Origin: Rhynochetos jubatus
Taxonomy: Eukaryota; Chordata; Aves; Eurypygiformes; Rhynochetidae
Direction: 5' to 3'
Assembly (NCBI GenBank): GCA_027574665.1
Contig: CM050650.1
Coordinates: 100,041,086-100,105,085, forward strand
Length of the DNA: 64,000 nt
Both the position numbers and the translations under genes were made by a program. Positions 1 to 11,520 of this stretch are shown here, piece by piece. The notes beneath the pieces are model-generated. The model did no database searches. It worked only from the letters and a program-made list of their open reading frames with translations, and was not told where the DNA came from. Every line of letters starts with the position of its first letter. Position 1 is the stretch's first letter.

Positions 1-3000
1 TTGTTTAAATCAGGCATAGCTAAAAATCAAATTATTTCAGACACTCTCGTTCGATGGAAGTACCAAGCTGGAGTCCTTCAACTGAAGCACAGGCACAGGC
101 TGTCTGTGCACTCCTACTCCACTGCAAGAAGCAGGAAAACAAACCCATCTAAATAACCTGGGGCAATCCAGCTGCAGTGTTGGCTGCAAAACTTTCATAC
201 CGAAACAGGATAGGAGCAAACCCACAGCTAGTTATGATGTTTCAGTTGAAAGCATCTTCTTAAAGCATGATAAATGAGATATCCTGCCAACAGGTTAACA
301 TCCAGTGATTTTTAACTTCCAGTCATGCACATATGCTTTCCTTTTGCACTTCTAATAACAATATTTGTCCAAATGTTTGCAGAACAGTCCATAAAGTCCA
401 TTATGTTTTCTTAGAACCTTTTAAAAACATAAATCAAACAGAACAAACCCCATAATCTTTTTTCTCTTTTATAAACCTTCCCCCCTCACAGGTCCCTACT
501 CCAGTCTTAGCAGAAGAAGAAAGCTCTCAAGGCAAGAGTCACGGCCAAAGACCAAGCTTCACATGAAAGGCATAACCAGCAGCGACAGGGCAAAGCATGG
601 CTGAGAGCAAGGCCAGCTGCTGGGGAGATAGGCTACGAATCAGAAGGTGACACATGAAAAAACCAAGTTTGAAAGAACAGGGGCAGAGGAAAAGGATTTG
701 AATTGACCTCAGGAAGAAAACCAGATATGTGTTTAACCCTAGTTCAAACAGTTCATTTTCTAAAGAAAATATTCTCCAGCTAGAAAATCCCTCTAACAGG
801 GAAGCCTGCCTAGTTCAACTCCCTGTATCTAAATAGCATGTATTTGAAATTTGACTTAACAGCTGACCTTCACTGATGCCAGTGCTAAGGCTGGTACCCT
901 TCAGCTGGTATAAACAGGGGAAAATAAAATAATCTACCCAGATAAGAGCATTTGCAGGGGGTTGCATAAAGCTCATGAATGACATTATTTCATACTCTAA
1001 TTTTACCTCTTTTTTCACCACTGGTGATGGCAGCAGTATTTGAAACCTGAACAACAGGAAATTCAGATTTCTTGCTAAACAATGAAAACATGCCTTGCTA
1101 GATGCAAAAGGTTGCATTTCATAATGACTGTATTCATAGAAGAAACTGTCTAAATCAAATTTAACGTAGAGCATTTAGTTATGCCTAATAAATGTCACAC
1201 AGCTGGATTTTTAAATAACAGTTTTAAAAAGAAGATGCCAAAATATACCCAACAACAACAGTAGAGAACGGGCGGATCAACTGCTTCATGGTTCAGACCA
1301 AACTGGCATCTGGTGGCTTTTTTAATTAAAGCGAGGCGATGTTTCACTCCCAAAGGCAGAGACAACAGAAAAAAGCAACCTTCTCCCCAAAAGAAAACAT
1401 ACGGGAAATACAAATTAACGAGGGAGAAAGAGATCTAATTAATTTCTTTGTGAATTTATTACCCACAAGCAATCTCACTGTCAGGTTGAATCAGGCAAGG
1501 CAGCCAGGATCTGGCGGAGAAAGCGGTTGGGGCAAGGGGGACACGACAAAACCCACCCAATGCGCAGCCACGTGTCTGAAACCACATGAATTTGCAAACC
1601 CCATCTAGGCATTCAACACAGCTTCCATGTTATAGTATGTTATCAGGAGCATTCTAACCTGCACGTGTCTTATGGTGCACCCTTAACGCTCCTGGTCTTG
1701 GAAATCCCTGGCTGCATCCCTTGTCCCAGTGTGTTCCAGTGCTATTTCACTGTTTTTGTGGCCAATTCCAGAAACTGTGAAGTCAGACGGAAAGTGAGGT
1801 ATAAACCTCTCCCGCACTCCGGGGAAGAGAATACCATGGTCAGGCACGGAGGAAGCGCCTCGTTACGCAGGGCAGCAGAAGACCTCTGCACAAGGAAAGC
1901 GGGGTGGCCCGTGCTGCTACACTCAGGGAGCGGCTGGCTTGACCCGTCAGCCCATCCCTCTTCCCCAAGCTCGTTGCTCTTCCCAGGCCGCTCCTGGTGA
2001 TTTGCTCCGAAATCTAATTCAGCTCAGCGTGATTTCCTGGAGGTTCAATGCAGCTGCAGGTGGTTTCCTCTAAACTTTCCTCCGTAGGAATTTTCTAGAG
2101 ATTGGTATCTTTTAGAGGCCAGGTTTAAAACTGATGGGTTTTTTCCACTCCTTATTGGGGTAGCAAAAGAACGCCTTGAAGGTTTTATCTTTCTCCCAGT
2201 GTGTAGTATATATAAAATTTGGGCATGTCACCTTTAGAGTGAAACTCCTTTTTGCTCTTCCCATCCAGCAGTTCAGTGCTTCCCAAGGGCAATGCATAAG
2301 GCAAGGAAGGTGGAGACCAGTCAAACTCACCATCGCATTTCACGGCGGACAAAAAATGAAAGATCAACGTCCAGTCTGTTATATCTGCAATGCCGTCGGA
2401 CACAAAAGGCTTTTATACGATTCAAACTGCTTATGAAATCGTCCTTGCTCCATTTCTTTCATCTTCTAATGTACCACTGGATAGTGGCTTTCCTGACGCT
2501 GTAACCTGATATACACAGATTTCCACGTAAGTGCTTTCAGTGTAATCACTTATGGCCTCATGCTATAAAAACACTGAAGAAAATGCATTGCTTTGATCAC
2601 ACTGGGAGACTTAAAAGGTCTTAAAAGACCAGGGCCCAAAGTACCAATGCTGTGATTTTGAAGAAGGCTCATCACCCCTGTGAAAGGCAACGCCCATACT
2701 TGAACGCCTGCAGGAATTCAGTACAGCCTCCTCCCTCACTGGATTCCCACCGAGTCCATGAGGACGCCCTTCACAAGGGGAAGTGTTGCTGATCCTTTGT
2801 GTGGTTGTTCAGATATTTACCCTCTTTTATTCTCAGTCTTTGAGACGATGTCCTACAGCATGGTCCCAGGTGCCTTGCCTGAGTCGACTTGTCTCTCGTA
2901 CATATTTTTGCTTACACTGTCTGCAGTGCTTACGTTGTATAAGTCTGCAGTGTTTATATTGTATACCATATGATGGGTTTACTAGGGGTTTTTTTTTCAT

Positions 3001-5787
3001 TAACTTTGAGGTATTTGAATATGGTATCTTGAAAAGATTAATTAATGACTTTTCTTTTTTAAAGGTTTTTCCTATTTGGCATTGTTAGTTACAAGCTCTG
3101 CAAAATCTGAGAATTTGGAGTCTGTAGTGTGCCAATGCTGACCAGGTCCTGTGAGAAAACTACTTATAAGGAAGAGAGAAAAACAGAAAGATACACTGTG
3201 CAAACGGTGGTATTTGTTTGGAGCAGGAACTTAATCCCAAATTCACAAAATAAATTCCCTAACCAGTACACTATAGCGGTAAACACAGTGTCTATACCAC
3301 ACACCTGTAATCTTTCATCCTGACTCAGAAAGACTCAGTTAGTTCGATAAAAGTGGAATCAAACCAGCAGATGAAACGGAGAAGGAGACCAGAGGGCAGA
3401 TGAGTGTTTACACTCCACTGAAGCTCACATGATCACTACAGGGCTAGCCCAGCTGCGCACGGGCTTCATCCTGAGCATGCAGAAACCTGCACAAGAGGCA
3501 CGGCAGTGAGGAATCAGACTCCTGACTTCTGAAACTAACTTACCTTGTCAGAATAAAAAATGATAACATAAAAATATCAACAACCTTACTGACAAGATTA
3601 AGAGCCAGGAAAATGATTGGGAGAGGAGATAAAGCAGTTCTTCATCAAAAACTTGGAAGACTGAAATATTGTCATACGGTGTTATGGGAACAGGTCAATG
3701 GAACACTGTCTGTGAGCAAGGTCTTTATTGTTTGAAACGAGTTTCAGAAGAAATCTCTTTGGTGACGATGGGGACATTCTGAATCCCACTTTAGTTGTCT
3801 TCTTTTATAGTGCTTCTCTGACCTGAGTACTGCATTTGCTTTTAAAACTGAAAAATAAGGAAGACAATGACTGAAGAAACAAGAAAGAAGTTTTGTTATG
3901 TCTAAAGCTTTATGCTTACAATTTTCTGATATAGCTCGAACTAACCTACTTAAGATGAATAAAGAAAGGGTTTGATACTCATAGATTTTTGGAGATTTTT
4001 AAGTGGTATAAGTGCCTCAAGACTTTTTTCCTGCAAAGTCCGTATCAGATGGAAATGAAGAAGATAGATCCGCTGTGATTCTCATCCATGTAAGGTTTCT
4101 CATGACCTGCATCTAATCAACGTGGCAGAACAGCAGAAAACCAGCAACTTATGTATTGTGAGAGCACGGCATATGTTTATTCACCTTCTGCAGGCACAGG
4201 AGCATTTCCCTGTGATACACATTACAGCTTCTAGTATGCCGAAGTTGTCTGTCTTCTCACCATACTGAGGAACACTTGGTATCTGCATTCTTAACAGAGC
4301 AACCAAAACATTTCACTTTTTAGTTTGAAGAAGTTCTTCAAATTTTTCCAATAATGTAAGTTTCTTTTACACAATCAATTTTAATTGATAACTCTTACTT
4401 CAAACTTTCTTCAAAATCCTCGTGATAAGTGACACTTGCACACCCGGTGAACTATATGAAAAATTCTAATTGAGGAAATTCCCCAGGCAAAGGCATACAA
4501 TTAAAGAAAATAATATGGTAAGAATTAAAGTGAAATACTAGATTAAAATATTAAGAGATTTGATATTAATTACAAAGTGTCTAATATCCTTATGATGTTG
4601 ATAGCCCCAAAAATGGATCAAAGAAGATGACATGATGATGCACGTCATGAAGCGATAGGAGATGCTGAAACCTGTCAACACTCTCCATTCAGCCACACAA
4701 AATCCACTGGAAATTTCAGTCAGAGCTTGAATGAAAATATTTTTGATGGAGAAAGATTGTGCAGAGTTGGTTCTAGCTCTGAGAGGATGAGTAGGAAATA
4801 AGGACCAAAGGACAGAAGACAGAAAAATAGAGAATTGAAAATAAAGACTCCAGAATCTAAATTAAAGTTTCTTCTGTCAAAATTAGCATGGGGCAATATT
4901 GGCAATGCTTGTATTCCAGGGGTTTTTTTCCCCTGGAGTTAGACATGGAATATTTAACACACAGTCTGCATATAGATAGCCATATCAATTGTGGTTCTAA
5001 TTTGTTGTATTTTGAGGCGTATATTTACACAGATACTCTTATTTTACAATTACCATTTTAAAATCCACAGACTCTGTTTAAGTTCAATTAAAATATTTTT
5101 ATTTTTATATATACGTATTAAACAAAGCAAAATAAACAGATTCCATAGTTTTGAGGTGTGATTAGCATAACTGAGAAGTCTATAAAATATGGTACGTAAA
5201 AACATTTCTAATTGTAATTAAAGTTCTGGGGCCTCTATATTTCAATAAAATACTCAATTGTAATTAAAACCAAAGGCAATTGTTTGTCCAATTAATTACT
5301 GGTCATTCACACTGTCACGAAATCTTAAAGTTGGCACAAAGGGTTTGAAATTGAGTTTGTCCGGATGAGTTAACAACTCAATTGAGCCTTTCAGAAGAAG
5401 TTAAAGCAACCAGACCCATGGAAAACAGAAAGAAAACTTGAATCTGGCAGCAGCAGCATTGCCTTTTGTCATGACAGAGCACCAGGCTCGGAGACGGGAT
5501 GGGCGATGGCAAGAGATGGCTAGAGGGCTATGGCTAGCAAGTAAGAGACAAATATTATCACAGATAGCATATGCAAAGAGGATGATTATTAAAATTCAAT
5601 ATGAATAAATAGATAAAGACAGTCTCTGCTGGAGGGCAAAAAGCAGTGATGACATGGAAGAAAGGGAAAAGGAAGATGTGCACCATCCAGCATATAACAG
5701 CTTTTGCAGGAAGAATAATAGGAGCCTTTGGCTTCTTTGCCACCATGCTTCCCTTCTTCCTTCCCTTGATGTAGATGCACCCATCTT
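1..5787. other. Intergenic, no gene recognised
   Basis: AT-rich single-copy DNA apart from the small tandem repeat at 2919. All open frames are short and without family features. MLIP, the expected next gene after LRRC1 in the human order, was not recognised. Confidence 0.6.
2919..2966. repeat. Two-copy 24-bp tandem repeat
   Basis: GTCTGCAGTGCTTACGTTGTATAA is followed directly by GTCTGCAGTGTTTATATTGTATAC; the copies differ at four positions. Confidence 0.75.
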
Positions 5788-6785
5788 TCACAGCTTCACA
5801 GAGTGTTAGAGTTGGAAGGGTCCTCTAGAGATCATCTGGTCCAACCACCCTGCCAGAGCAGGATCCCCTAGAGCAGATCACACAGGAACAAGTCCAGGCG
5901 GCTTTGGAAAGTCTCCAGAGAAGGAGACTCCCCCACCTCTGGGCAGCCTGTCCCAGCGCTCTGGCACCCTCACAGGGAAGAAGGGTTTCCTCACATTCAG
6001 GTTGAACCTTCTGTTTAACCGTTTATGTCCATTGCCCCTCGTCCTGTCACTGGACACCACTGAGAAGAGCCTGGCCCCATCCCCCTGACACCCACCCTTT
6101 AGATATTGATAAGCACTGATAAGATCTCCCTTCAGCCTCCTCTTCTCCAAGCTAAACAGACCCAGCTCTCTCAGCCTTTCCTCATACAGAAGGTGCCCCA
6201 GCCCCTTCATCATCTCAGTGGCCCTGCGCTGGACCCTCTCCAGTAGCTCCTTGTCCTTCTGGAACTGAGGAGCCCAGAACTGGACACAGCACTCCAGGGG
6301 AGGCCTCACCAGCGCAGAGCAGAGGGGGAGGATAACTTCCCTCGACCTGCTGGCCACGCTCTTCTTAATGCATCCCAGGATGCCATTGGCCTTCTTGGCC
6401 GTGAGGGCACACTGTTGGCTCATGGTCAGCCTGTTGTCCACTAGGACTCCAAGGGCCTTTTGCCCAGAGCTGCCCTCCAACAGAACAGCCCCCAACCTGT
6501 ACTGGAACATGGGGTTGTTCTTCCCCAGATGCAGCACTTTACACTTGCCCTTACTGAATTGCATTCGATGTCTCCCTGCCCAGCTCTCCAGCCTGACCAG
6601 GTCACGCTGGACGGCAGCACGGCCTTCGGGAGTGGCAGCCACTCCTCCCAGTTCGGTACCATCAGCAAACTTGCTGAGAGGACATTCTAGTCCTTCATCC
6701 AGGTCACTGATGAACATATTGACTAGGGCTGGACCCAGCACTGACCCCTGGGGGATGCCACTAGCCACTATCCACAGGCCTCCAT
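5788..6785 (-). mobile_element. CR1 LINE, 5'-truncated copy with a long open reverse-transcriptase frame
   Basis: About 1 kb of CR1 in minus orientation, with its 3' end near 5788 (TTCACAGAGTGTTAGAGTTGG) and truncated at about 6785. A 296-codon frame is open from 6768 to 5878 and covers the end of the reverse transcriptase and the ORF2 C-terminus: [10 protein letters not shown], then [30 protein letters not shown] and [16 protein letters not shown]. The catalytic F-A-D-D motif reads F-A-D-G, so the copy would be inactive as an enzyme even if expressed. No upstream endonuclease region is present. Confidence 0.95.
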
Positions 6786-8692
6786 CTTCTCTTGAAATCT
6801 AGTCAGAAATACAAAGGAAACAAACCTTCCTAGATTCCTAGCAGAGAAGATTCTGCATTAAGGTCCTACTGCCATCTGCTTATCTGAACATGCAAAGCAC
6901 GTCCTTCATAAGAAGCCAGGCTGTAAGCATTTTTCAGATAAGACAGTGCTGAGGAATAAGAGGAACTTCACCAGAGTAAACGCAGAGTGAGTGCAGATGA
7001 GATACTGACCGGTTCCCAAGTCAGCAGGATCCTCCCCAAAAGCCTATGACTGATGAACCCTGCCTCTATGTTAAAAGCAATAACATACACAGTTTTCTAC
7101 AGCACAAAGATTTTGATTAAAAAAAGAAACAAAACCAGAAATATAAATGTTTTTCCACAAAAGAACTTGCACATAGGCTACTTTTGACACTTGGAATGTA
7201 TCCAGCCAGTTGACTCCCTCTGTACACCATGCTCTAAGGGAAGTAGCTTGGCCTAATCTGCCTCCTCCTCCTCTTGCAGCTGAAGAACTTGGAAGGGAGG
7301 CATTATTTTCCAAAAGGCATACAACATAAATAACGGTCATTTCCTCTTTTTGGCCGAAAACACTAAAAGTCAGATACTACTGTAACAGATCCAGGCCACT
7401 AGCAATGTGTGAATCAACCCTTTCAACAGTGGTTCCTCTGACAGGAAGCCTCATGCTTCCTGCAACGAGGGGTAAGTCCGTAAGAAACAGCTACCAAGTA
7501 GAGCTGGACAAAAAAAAAAAAAAAAATTGCTGGAAGTGTTTTCAACTGGAAAATAAAACTGGTCTGAAAGTTTCACAAGATGATGTGGGAGAGAGACCAG
7601 AGGCCTCAAAATAAGTTTGTTTAAGCAACTGAATTGAAGAGAAAACCTTTGTTTGTCCATCTCATAGACAAAATGTGCAGCTCAACACTTCTTAAATGGT
7701 AGTCCACATAGGAAACCAGAGGAAAAAAGCATGGTCTAGTTGCTTATTTTTCAGTCAACTAAGAAATCTCATTATTTTTAAAAACCTGAATAGTTAATAA
7801 AAACTGAAGGTGGTCTTTGATTAGAGACTTTCAAATAATAGATGAACTTTCATTTTTTTGCAATTAGCTGGGTTATGAATGGTATTCCTGGAAAAGAATA
7901 AAAAAAGGCTAGAAGTGGGACAATCAAACAAAACACTTCTCTGGCATTTGCTGTAGGAGAAACAGTTGTTGCTTCCTGGTACTTTAGGCTTAATACAAGT
8001 AGGATGCTTTTTCACCTCAATCATTCAGATACCTTGATCTTATTGCATATTCTTAGTAAAGCCATAATTTCAGGTGTGCGGGCAGATGACCATGATTGGG
8101 GTAGGCCTTCCGAGAGCTGGATTTTTTAGAGTTCACAAAAGTGGATCAGATTTCAAAAAGTCACCCCGCAGGCTTGGTCATTTCCTGCTGTGGCATGTTT
8201 GGTAGGCTTAATCCCATCTGACAGCAGCCACCGAAAATACAGGCATGCAGTCTTAGCCTGTCACGCAAGTTCCTTGCGTCAAAAGATAAAACTGGTCACC
8301 TCCAGGTAACAGCTCAACCTCTCTCTCCTAAAAGAGGCACCCTGGAGATGCTTCTCCTTCCATTAGCTAGAGAGGGAGTCCAGGCAATAGAATGAACACT
8401 TAAGATGGAAGAAACAGACATCACCCTTAGACCCCCAGACCAGAGTGCTTCAAAAGCCCTGGTCTGCTATACTGGTGCTTCTCCAGGAGCTGAGCAACTC
8501 CAGAAGCCACAAGCTGCACTAACAACCAAGTAAACGCATGGTGGGGTCGCTGATCCTTGGTACGTGTTCTTCTCTCATGCAGCCACTCAGGTTTTGTGCC
8601 AGTCTTTACCAACTCAACTAGCAATAACAACAGGCAACACAAATGTACTTAGCCAAGAATGATTTGCTGCTCACTGGGGCCGCCTTACTTAC
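6786..8692. other. Intergenic or intron, nothing recognised
   Basis: No exon with a credible pair of splice sites and a recognisable product was found. It contains the A17 run at 7510. It would be intronic if the transcript with the exon at 8693-8788 continues downstream. Confidence 0.5.
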
Positions 8693-8788
8693 TGTTATGA
8701 CGTGGTTTACTGCTGGGAAGGGGCTGCCCTTAGATGATGTTTCAGTAGGATCAGCATCAAGGGCATCAAGTTCTGAAACGAGGGATGC
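8693..8788 (-). CDS. Candidate coding exon, function unknown, same strand as the PDZ exons
   Basis: A 96-base stretch with a very good acceptor (CTGCTTTGTTTTTAAAG) and a consensus donor (ACA|GTAAGT). It is phase 0 at both ends like the PDZ exons, and only one of the three frames is open across it. It encodes 32 residues: ASLVSELDALDADPTETSSK then GSPFPAVNHVIT. The composition (Ser, Pro, acidic) looks like a disordered linker. I do not recognise it. Its phase and strand suit a transcript that also contains the exons at 10566-10643 and 11321-11410. Confidence 0.5.
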
Positions 8789-10227
8789 CTTTAAAAACAA
8801 AGCAGCAGAAATGCGTATTTTTATTATGAACGCTGTTTAAGAAGAGCAATTCCCTCCCTCTCAGGTAAGTATACAAATGCCTGGCCCTATCGTTACATAT
8901 GGTTGTACAATTAAAGCAAATAATATTGCAATTCTTGCCCTTCCCCATTTTTGATGAACGCACTGTATATTCGAACTGTTGAAATGGTCAGTTTAAGAAT
9001 TAGAAGTTGAAACACATGGTAATAAGAGAAGAATCCTGGTTATTTGTACACAGATTAGTCCTGTGGTCAAAACTTTAGGATCCCTATAGCACACCTGAAT
9101 GAATCAATTCCTTCTCATCTCCCACACATAGGAAAAGCAGAGATTTTTTTAATTCTGCATTCTTTAAATAGATGAATGATTCTGCCATCTTGTGGGAGAC
9201 GGAGAAATCATAACTACTTGCAGGATAACAACAGGACAGAACAGTATGGAATGGAGACTTCTTCTCTTTTTTACTTGTTTCACTGTTCATTAAATGAACA
9301 GACATTAGTAGCCAGTATATTTCAATCAGCCCCCAAAATAAGAATGAATTATAGCTTCTTGGAGGAACCTGAGCAAATTGGTTGATTTTTAAGATACTGA
9401 CTTTACCAGAAACTCTGATCAGAAGTTAAAGGTACAGCAACTAAAAGTCCTCATTTTTTTCCCTGATGATGTGAAATATGTAAAGAATTATTTAAATTCT
9501 CTCACGTCTGTTAAAAAAAAAAAAAAAAAAAACCACCAAAAATTAGATAAGGATAATCCTTTCATAATGGAAAAAAATGTAAAATCATACAGAATTTTAT
9601 CTGTAATTAACCTTTTAAAAATGTCAAACTATTTTCCACAGGTGGGTTGTAGAACACAAGCCTATATTAATGTCTATAGCGTAGTTTCACAAAATGAGTA
9701 GATTAATTTATCATGAATTTGTCTTTGGCTGATAGAGATGGTATCCTTATTCCTGGCTGTTTAATAGACAGACAGTATTGATTACTCTATCCTACCTTCA
9801 TTCAGCAAGGAGTATGCTTGCATAAAAACCATTAATTTAAGCAAGTATAAATGACAGCTTAAGGGCACAAGAGCTGAAAAAATTATGGACCAGTTTCACC
9901 TGGTTTTATAATTTTATAGAGGCTTTCCTCCCACTCTACCTTTCTCAGCAGGTGGAAACCAAACAGGAGGTCAAAAATATATATCACAAAACTGTATATG
10001 ATCACCACTGCTCTGGGAAACCTCTGAAGCTCAACAGAGTTGCTTTTGCTAGGAAAATTGAGGCTTGGGGTGGAGCAGCCTGAGACACACATTTATCCCT
10101 TGGCACTTGGCACTGCAAGCCTCCATCAGGAGAGTTACTTTGAGCTGTTCTCTCCCAAGCAAAAATTACCTCAGAGAAACAAGCTCATCTTGTTTATATT
10201 TCTTTGTAACAGCTGCAATGAACTCAC
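8789..10227. other. Probable intron of the PDZ-containing transcript
   Basis: The rest of the PDZ domain (V-N-G, second helix, last strand) should be encoded between here and 10566. No convincing match to the SCRIB PDZ1 second half (EHHEAVEALR-type) was seen. Only the weak candidates at 10228-10277 and about 10048 were found. Confidence 0.4.
9513..9532. repeat. A20 homopolymer
   Basis: The longest A run in the window; comparable runs are at 7510-7526 (A17), 23961-23976 (A16) and 42457-42474 (A18). None sits at the end of a recognisable retrocopy. Confidence 0.9.
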
Positions 10228-10277
10228 CTAATAAATCTAATACAATGTCATAAGAAAGCTTCTTGGACCAAGTACAA
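10228..10277 (-). CDS. Possible exon for the second helix of the PDZ domain
   Basis: The acceptor is AAATGCAG and the donor TTATTAG|GTGAGT is strong. One open frame gives CTWSKKLSYDIVLDLL, and LSYDIVLDLL has the spacing of the PDZ alpha-B helix (xLSHxxVVxLL). A further stretch from 10048 down, after CAATTTTCCTAG, would continue AKATLLSFRG, resembling the last PDZ strand. The join from 10566-10643 needs the weaker donor at 10540 and leaves about six extra residues before the helix, so this is tentative. Confidence 0.25.
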
Positions 10278-10565
10278 CTGCATTTGTGCTTATGTAACTG
10301 CTTACTAAGACCACAGTTCTCCTTTACGAATCAGCCATTTAAGTGAAGAATATTTTGTTAAGCATTTTGAGCATAAAGATCTGAAAACCAGAATACAATA
10401 AGAAGGAATGCAACAGTTTAATGCCATTATAAATTCTTTATAATGTAGTTTGAGAAGTATCTAAAAAGCTAAGGGAAGCCTCCATCTAGATCTCAAATTT
10501 CGCAACACCACGTGATTTAAAGATAAAAAGAGAACACACTCCATGCAGACAAACAACCCATTTAC

Positions 10566-10643
10566 CTCTGCCACTCTGTCCCCTGCTTGTACCCCAGCCA
10601 AGTCTGCTGGACCGTCTTTCGGCAGCCGTGCAATCACCATCCC
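10566..10643 (-). CDS. Scribble-type PDZ exon, core of the domain
   Basis: A 78-base exon, phase 0 at both ends. The acceptor is CCTTTTGTGTCACCAG and the donor is GCAGAG|GTAAAT. It encodes GMVIARLPKDGPADLAGVQA then GDRVAE. Joined to the exon at 11321-11410 it reads ...KDNDE+GMVIARL..., the counterpart of SCRIB ...GDDE+GIFISRV.... The GPAxxAGVxxGD signature is complete. The bases after the donor would read V-N-G-L-F-V, the expected PDZ continuation, so the exon may run on to a weaker donor (GA|GTGTGT at 10540/10539). The family is PDZ without doubt. The assignment is nearest to SCRIB PDZ1, and PDZK1-type PDZ4 (GPADLAG) is the alternative if this exon is viewed alone. Confidence 0.85.
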
Positions 10644-11320
10644 CTGGTGACACAAAAGGCAGGTTTCAGACCTGACAGAGTTTCTTTCATTGTTCTTTGA
10701 TGTAAAAAGCAAACGGGAAGTAATTAATTTTCAAGACTTGTTGTTCTGCTGTCACTATTAAGATAAAAACTAAATGTCTTAGCACATTAGCAAGAAAAGA
10801 AAAAAAGCCTCCACGGCTGACACATGCACCAATGAACAAAAGTCATTAATTGTTTACACTGTGCCATGGGGGACAGACTGGGAAAAGACGATTTATTTAA
10901 ATGATAATTAAGTGAGAACATGTCAGAAATGCTTCTCTCAAATCAAGTTAGCTCCCGGGAATGAGCAAATGGGATGGGAGAGGCACGTGGATTGCCAAGG
11001 GAGTGACCCCAAATTGAGGCAGAAAGTGGAAACTAGCCAACGGTGTTTCAGCCATCAGGTTGTGTTTGGAAAAACATTTGTTTCATGGGGTTTTTTCTCC
11101 AAAATCATCCCTCCAGGAGCTTCCCAGCAAGATCTACTGCCGGCTTCTACTCTGGGAAATAAGTTACCCATGTTTACCCTTGTTAGCTTTATTATGAAGA
11201 CCGTGACGTTACACTGAGGACAACCTCAGAAAGAAAACAACAAAACACAATAGCTTCAAAGAACCGCTCATCAGTTTCTTTCTAATGATTACTAGATAAA
11301 TTTTGAGTAATGAAATGCAC

Positions 11321-11410
11321 CTCATCATTGTCTTTACATGGAGATGAGCCCTTTCCACCAGCAATGCTAATACCAAGACTCCCCATTTGACTGCACACAG
11401 TAATGGTTAT
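11321..11410 (-). CDS. Scribble-type PDZ exon, first half of the domain
   Basis: A 90-base exon, phase 0 at both ends. The acceptor is AATTCTTTTCCAG and the donor is GAG|GTGCAT. It encodes ITITVCSQMG followed by SLGISIAGGKGSSPCKDNDE. This is strand B1, the carboxylate-binding loop (LGIS, the place of GLGF) and the long B2-B3 loop of a PDZ domain. Human SCRIB PDZ1, as I recall it, reads LTLTILRQTG then GLGISIAGGKGSTPYKGDDE: 19 of 30 positions are identical, including the whole LGISIAGGKGS core. It lies 13.5 kb downstream of the LRRC1 stop on the same strand. It could be part of a long LRRC1 transcript, a separate gene or a relic. The open frame, splice sites and fit with the next exon argue against random origin. 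Confidence 0.85.
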
Positions 11411-11490
11411 CTGGAAAAGAATTATAATGAATAAGTGGCCTGATTAATCAAAAACATTGCCTATTAATAACATGAGGAATGAAAATCTAC

Positions 11491-11520
11491 CTCCCACTCT
11501 GAACACCAGCAGATTTGCCC
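11491..11520 (-). CDS. Possible 30-base micro-exon just upstream of the PDZ exons
   Basis: The acceptor TTTTCTCTGGGCTGAGCTCTGCAG is good, and the donor GAG|GTAGAT is fair. The 30 bases are phase 0 at both ends and would give GQICWCSEWE, placing a Glu directly before ITITV, as SCRIB has Glu residues before LTLTI. The intron to 11410 would be only 80 bases. Splice-site fit is the only evidence. Confidence 0.2.

Noticed and set aside
10461-10712. The whole 83-codon frame containing the PDZ core taken as a single exon gene
   Set aside because: Clear acceptor and donor signals bound the PDZ part. The residues on both sides do not fit the domain.
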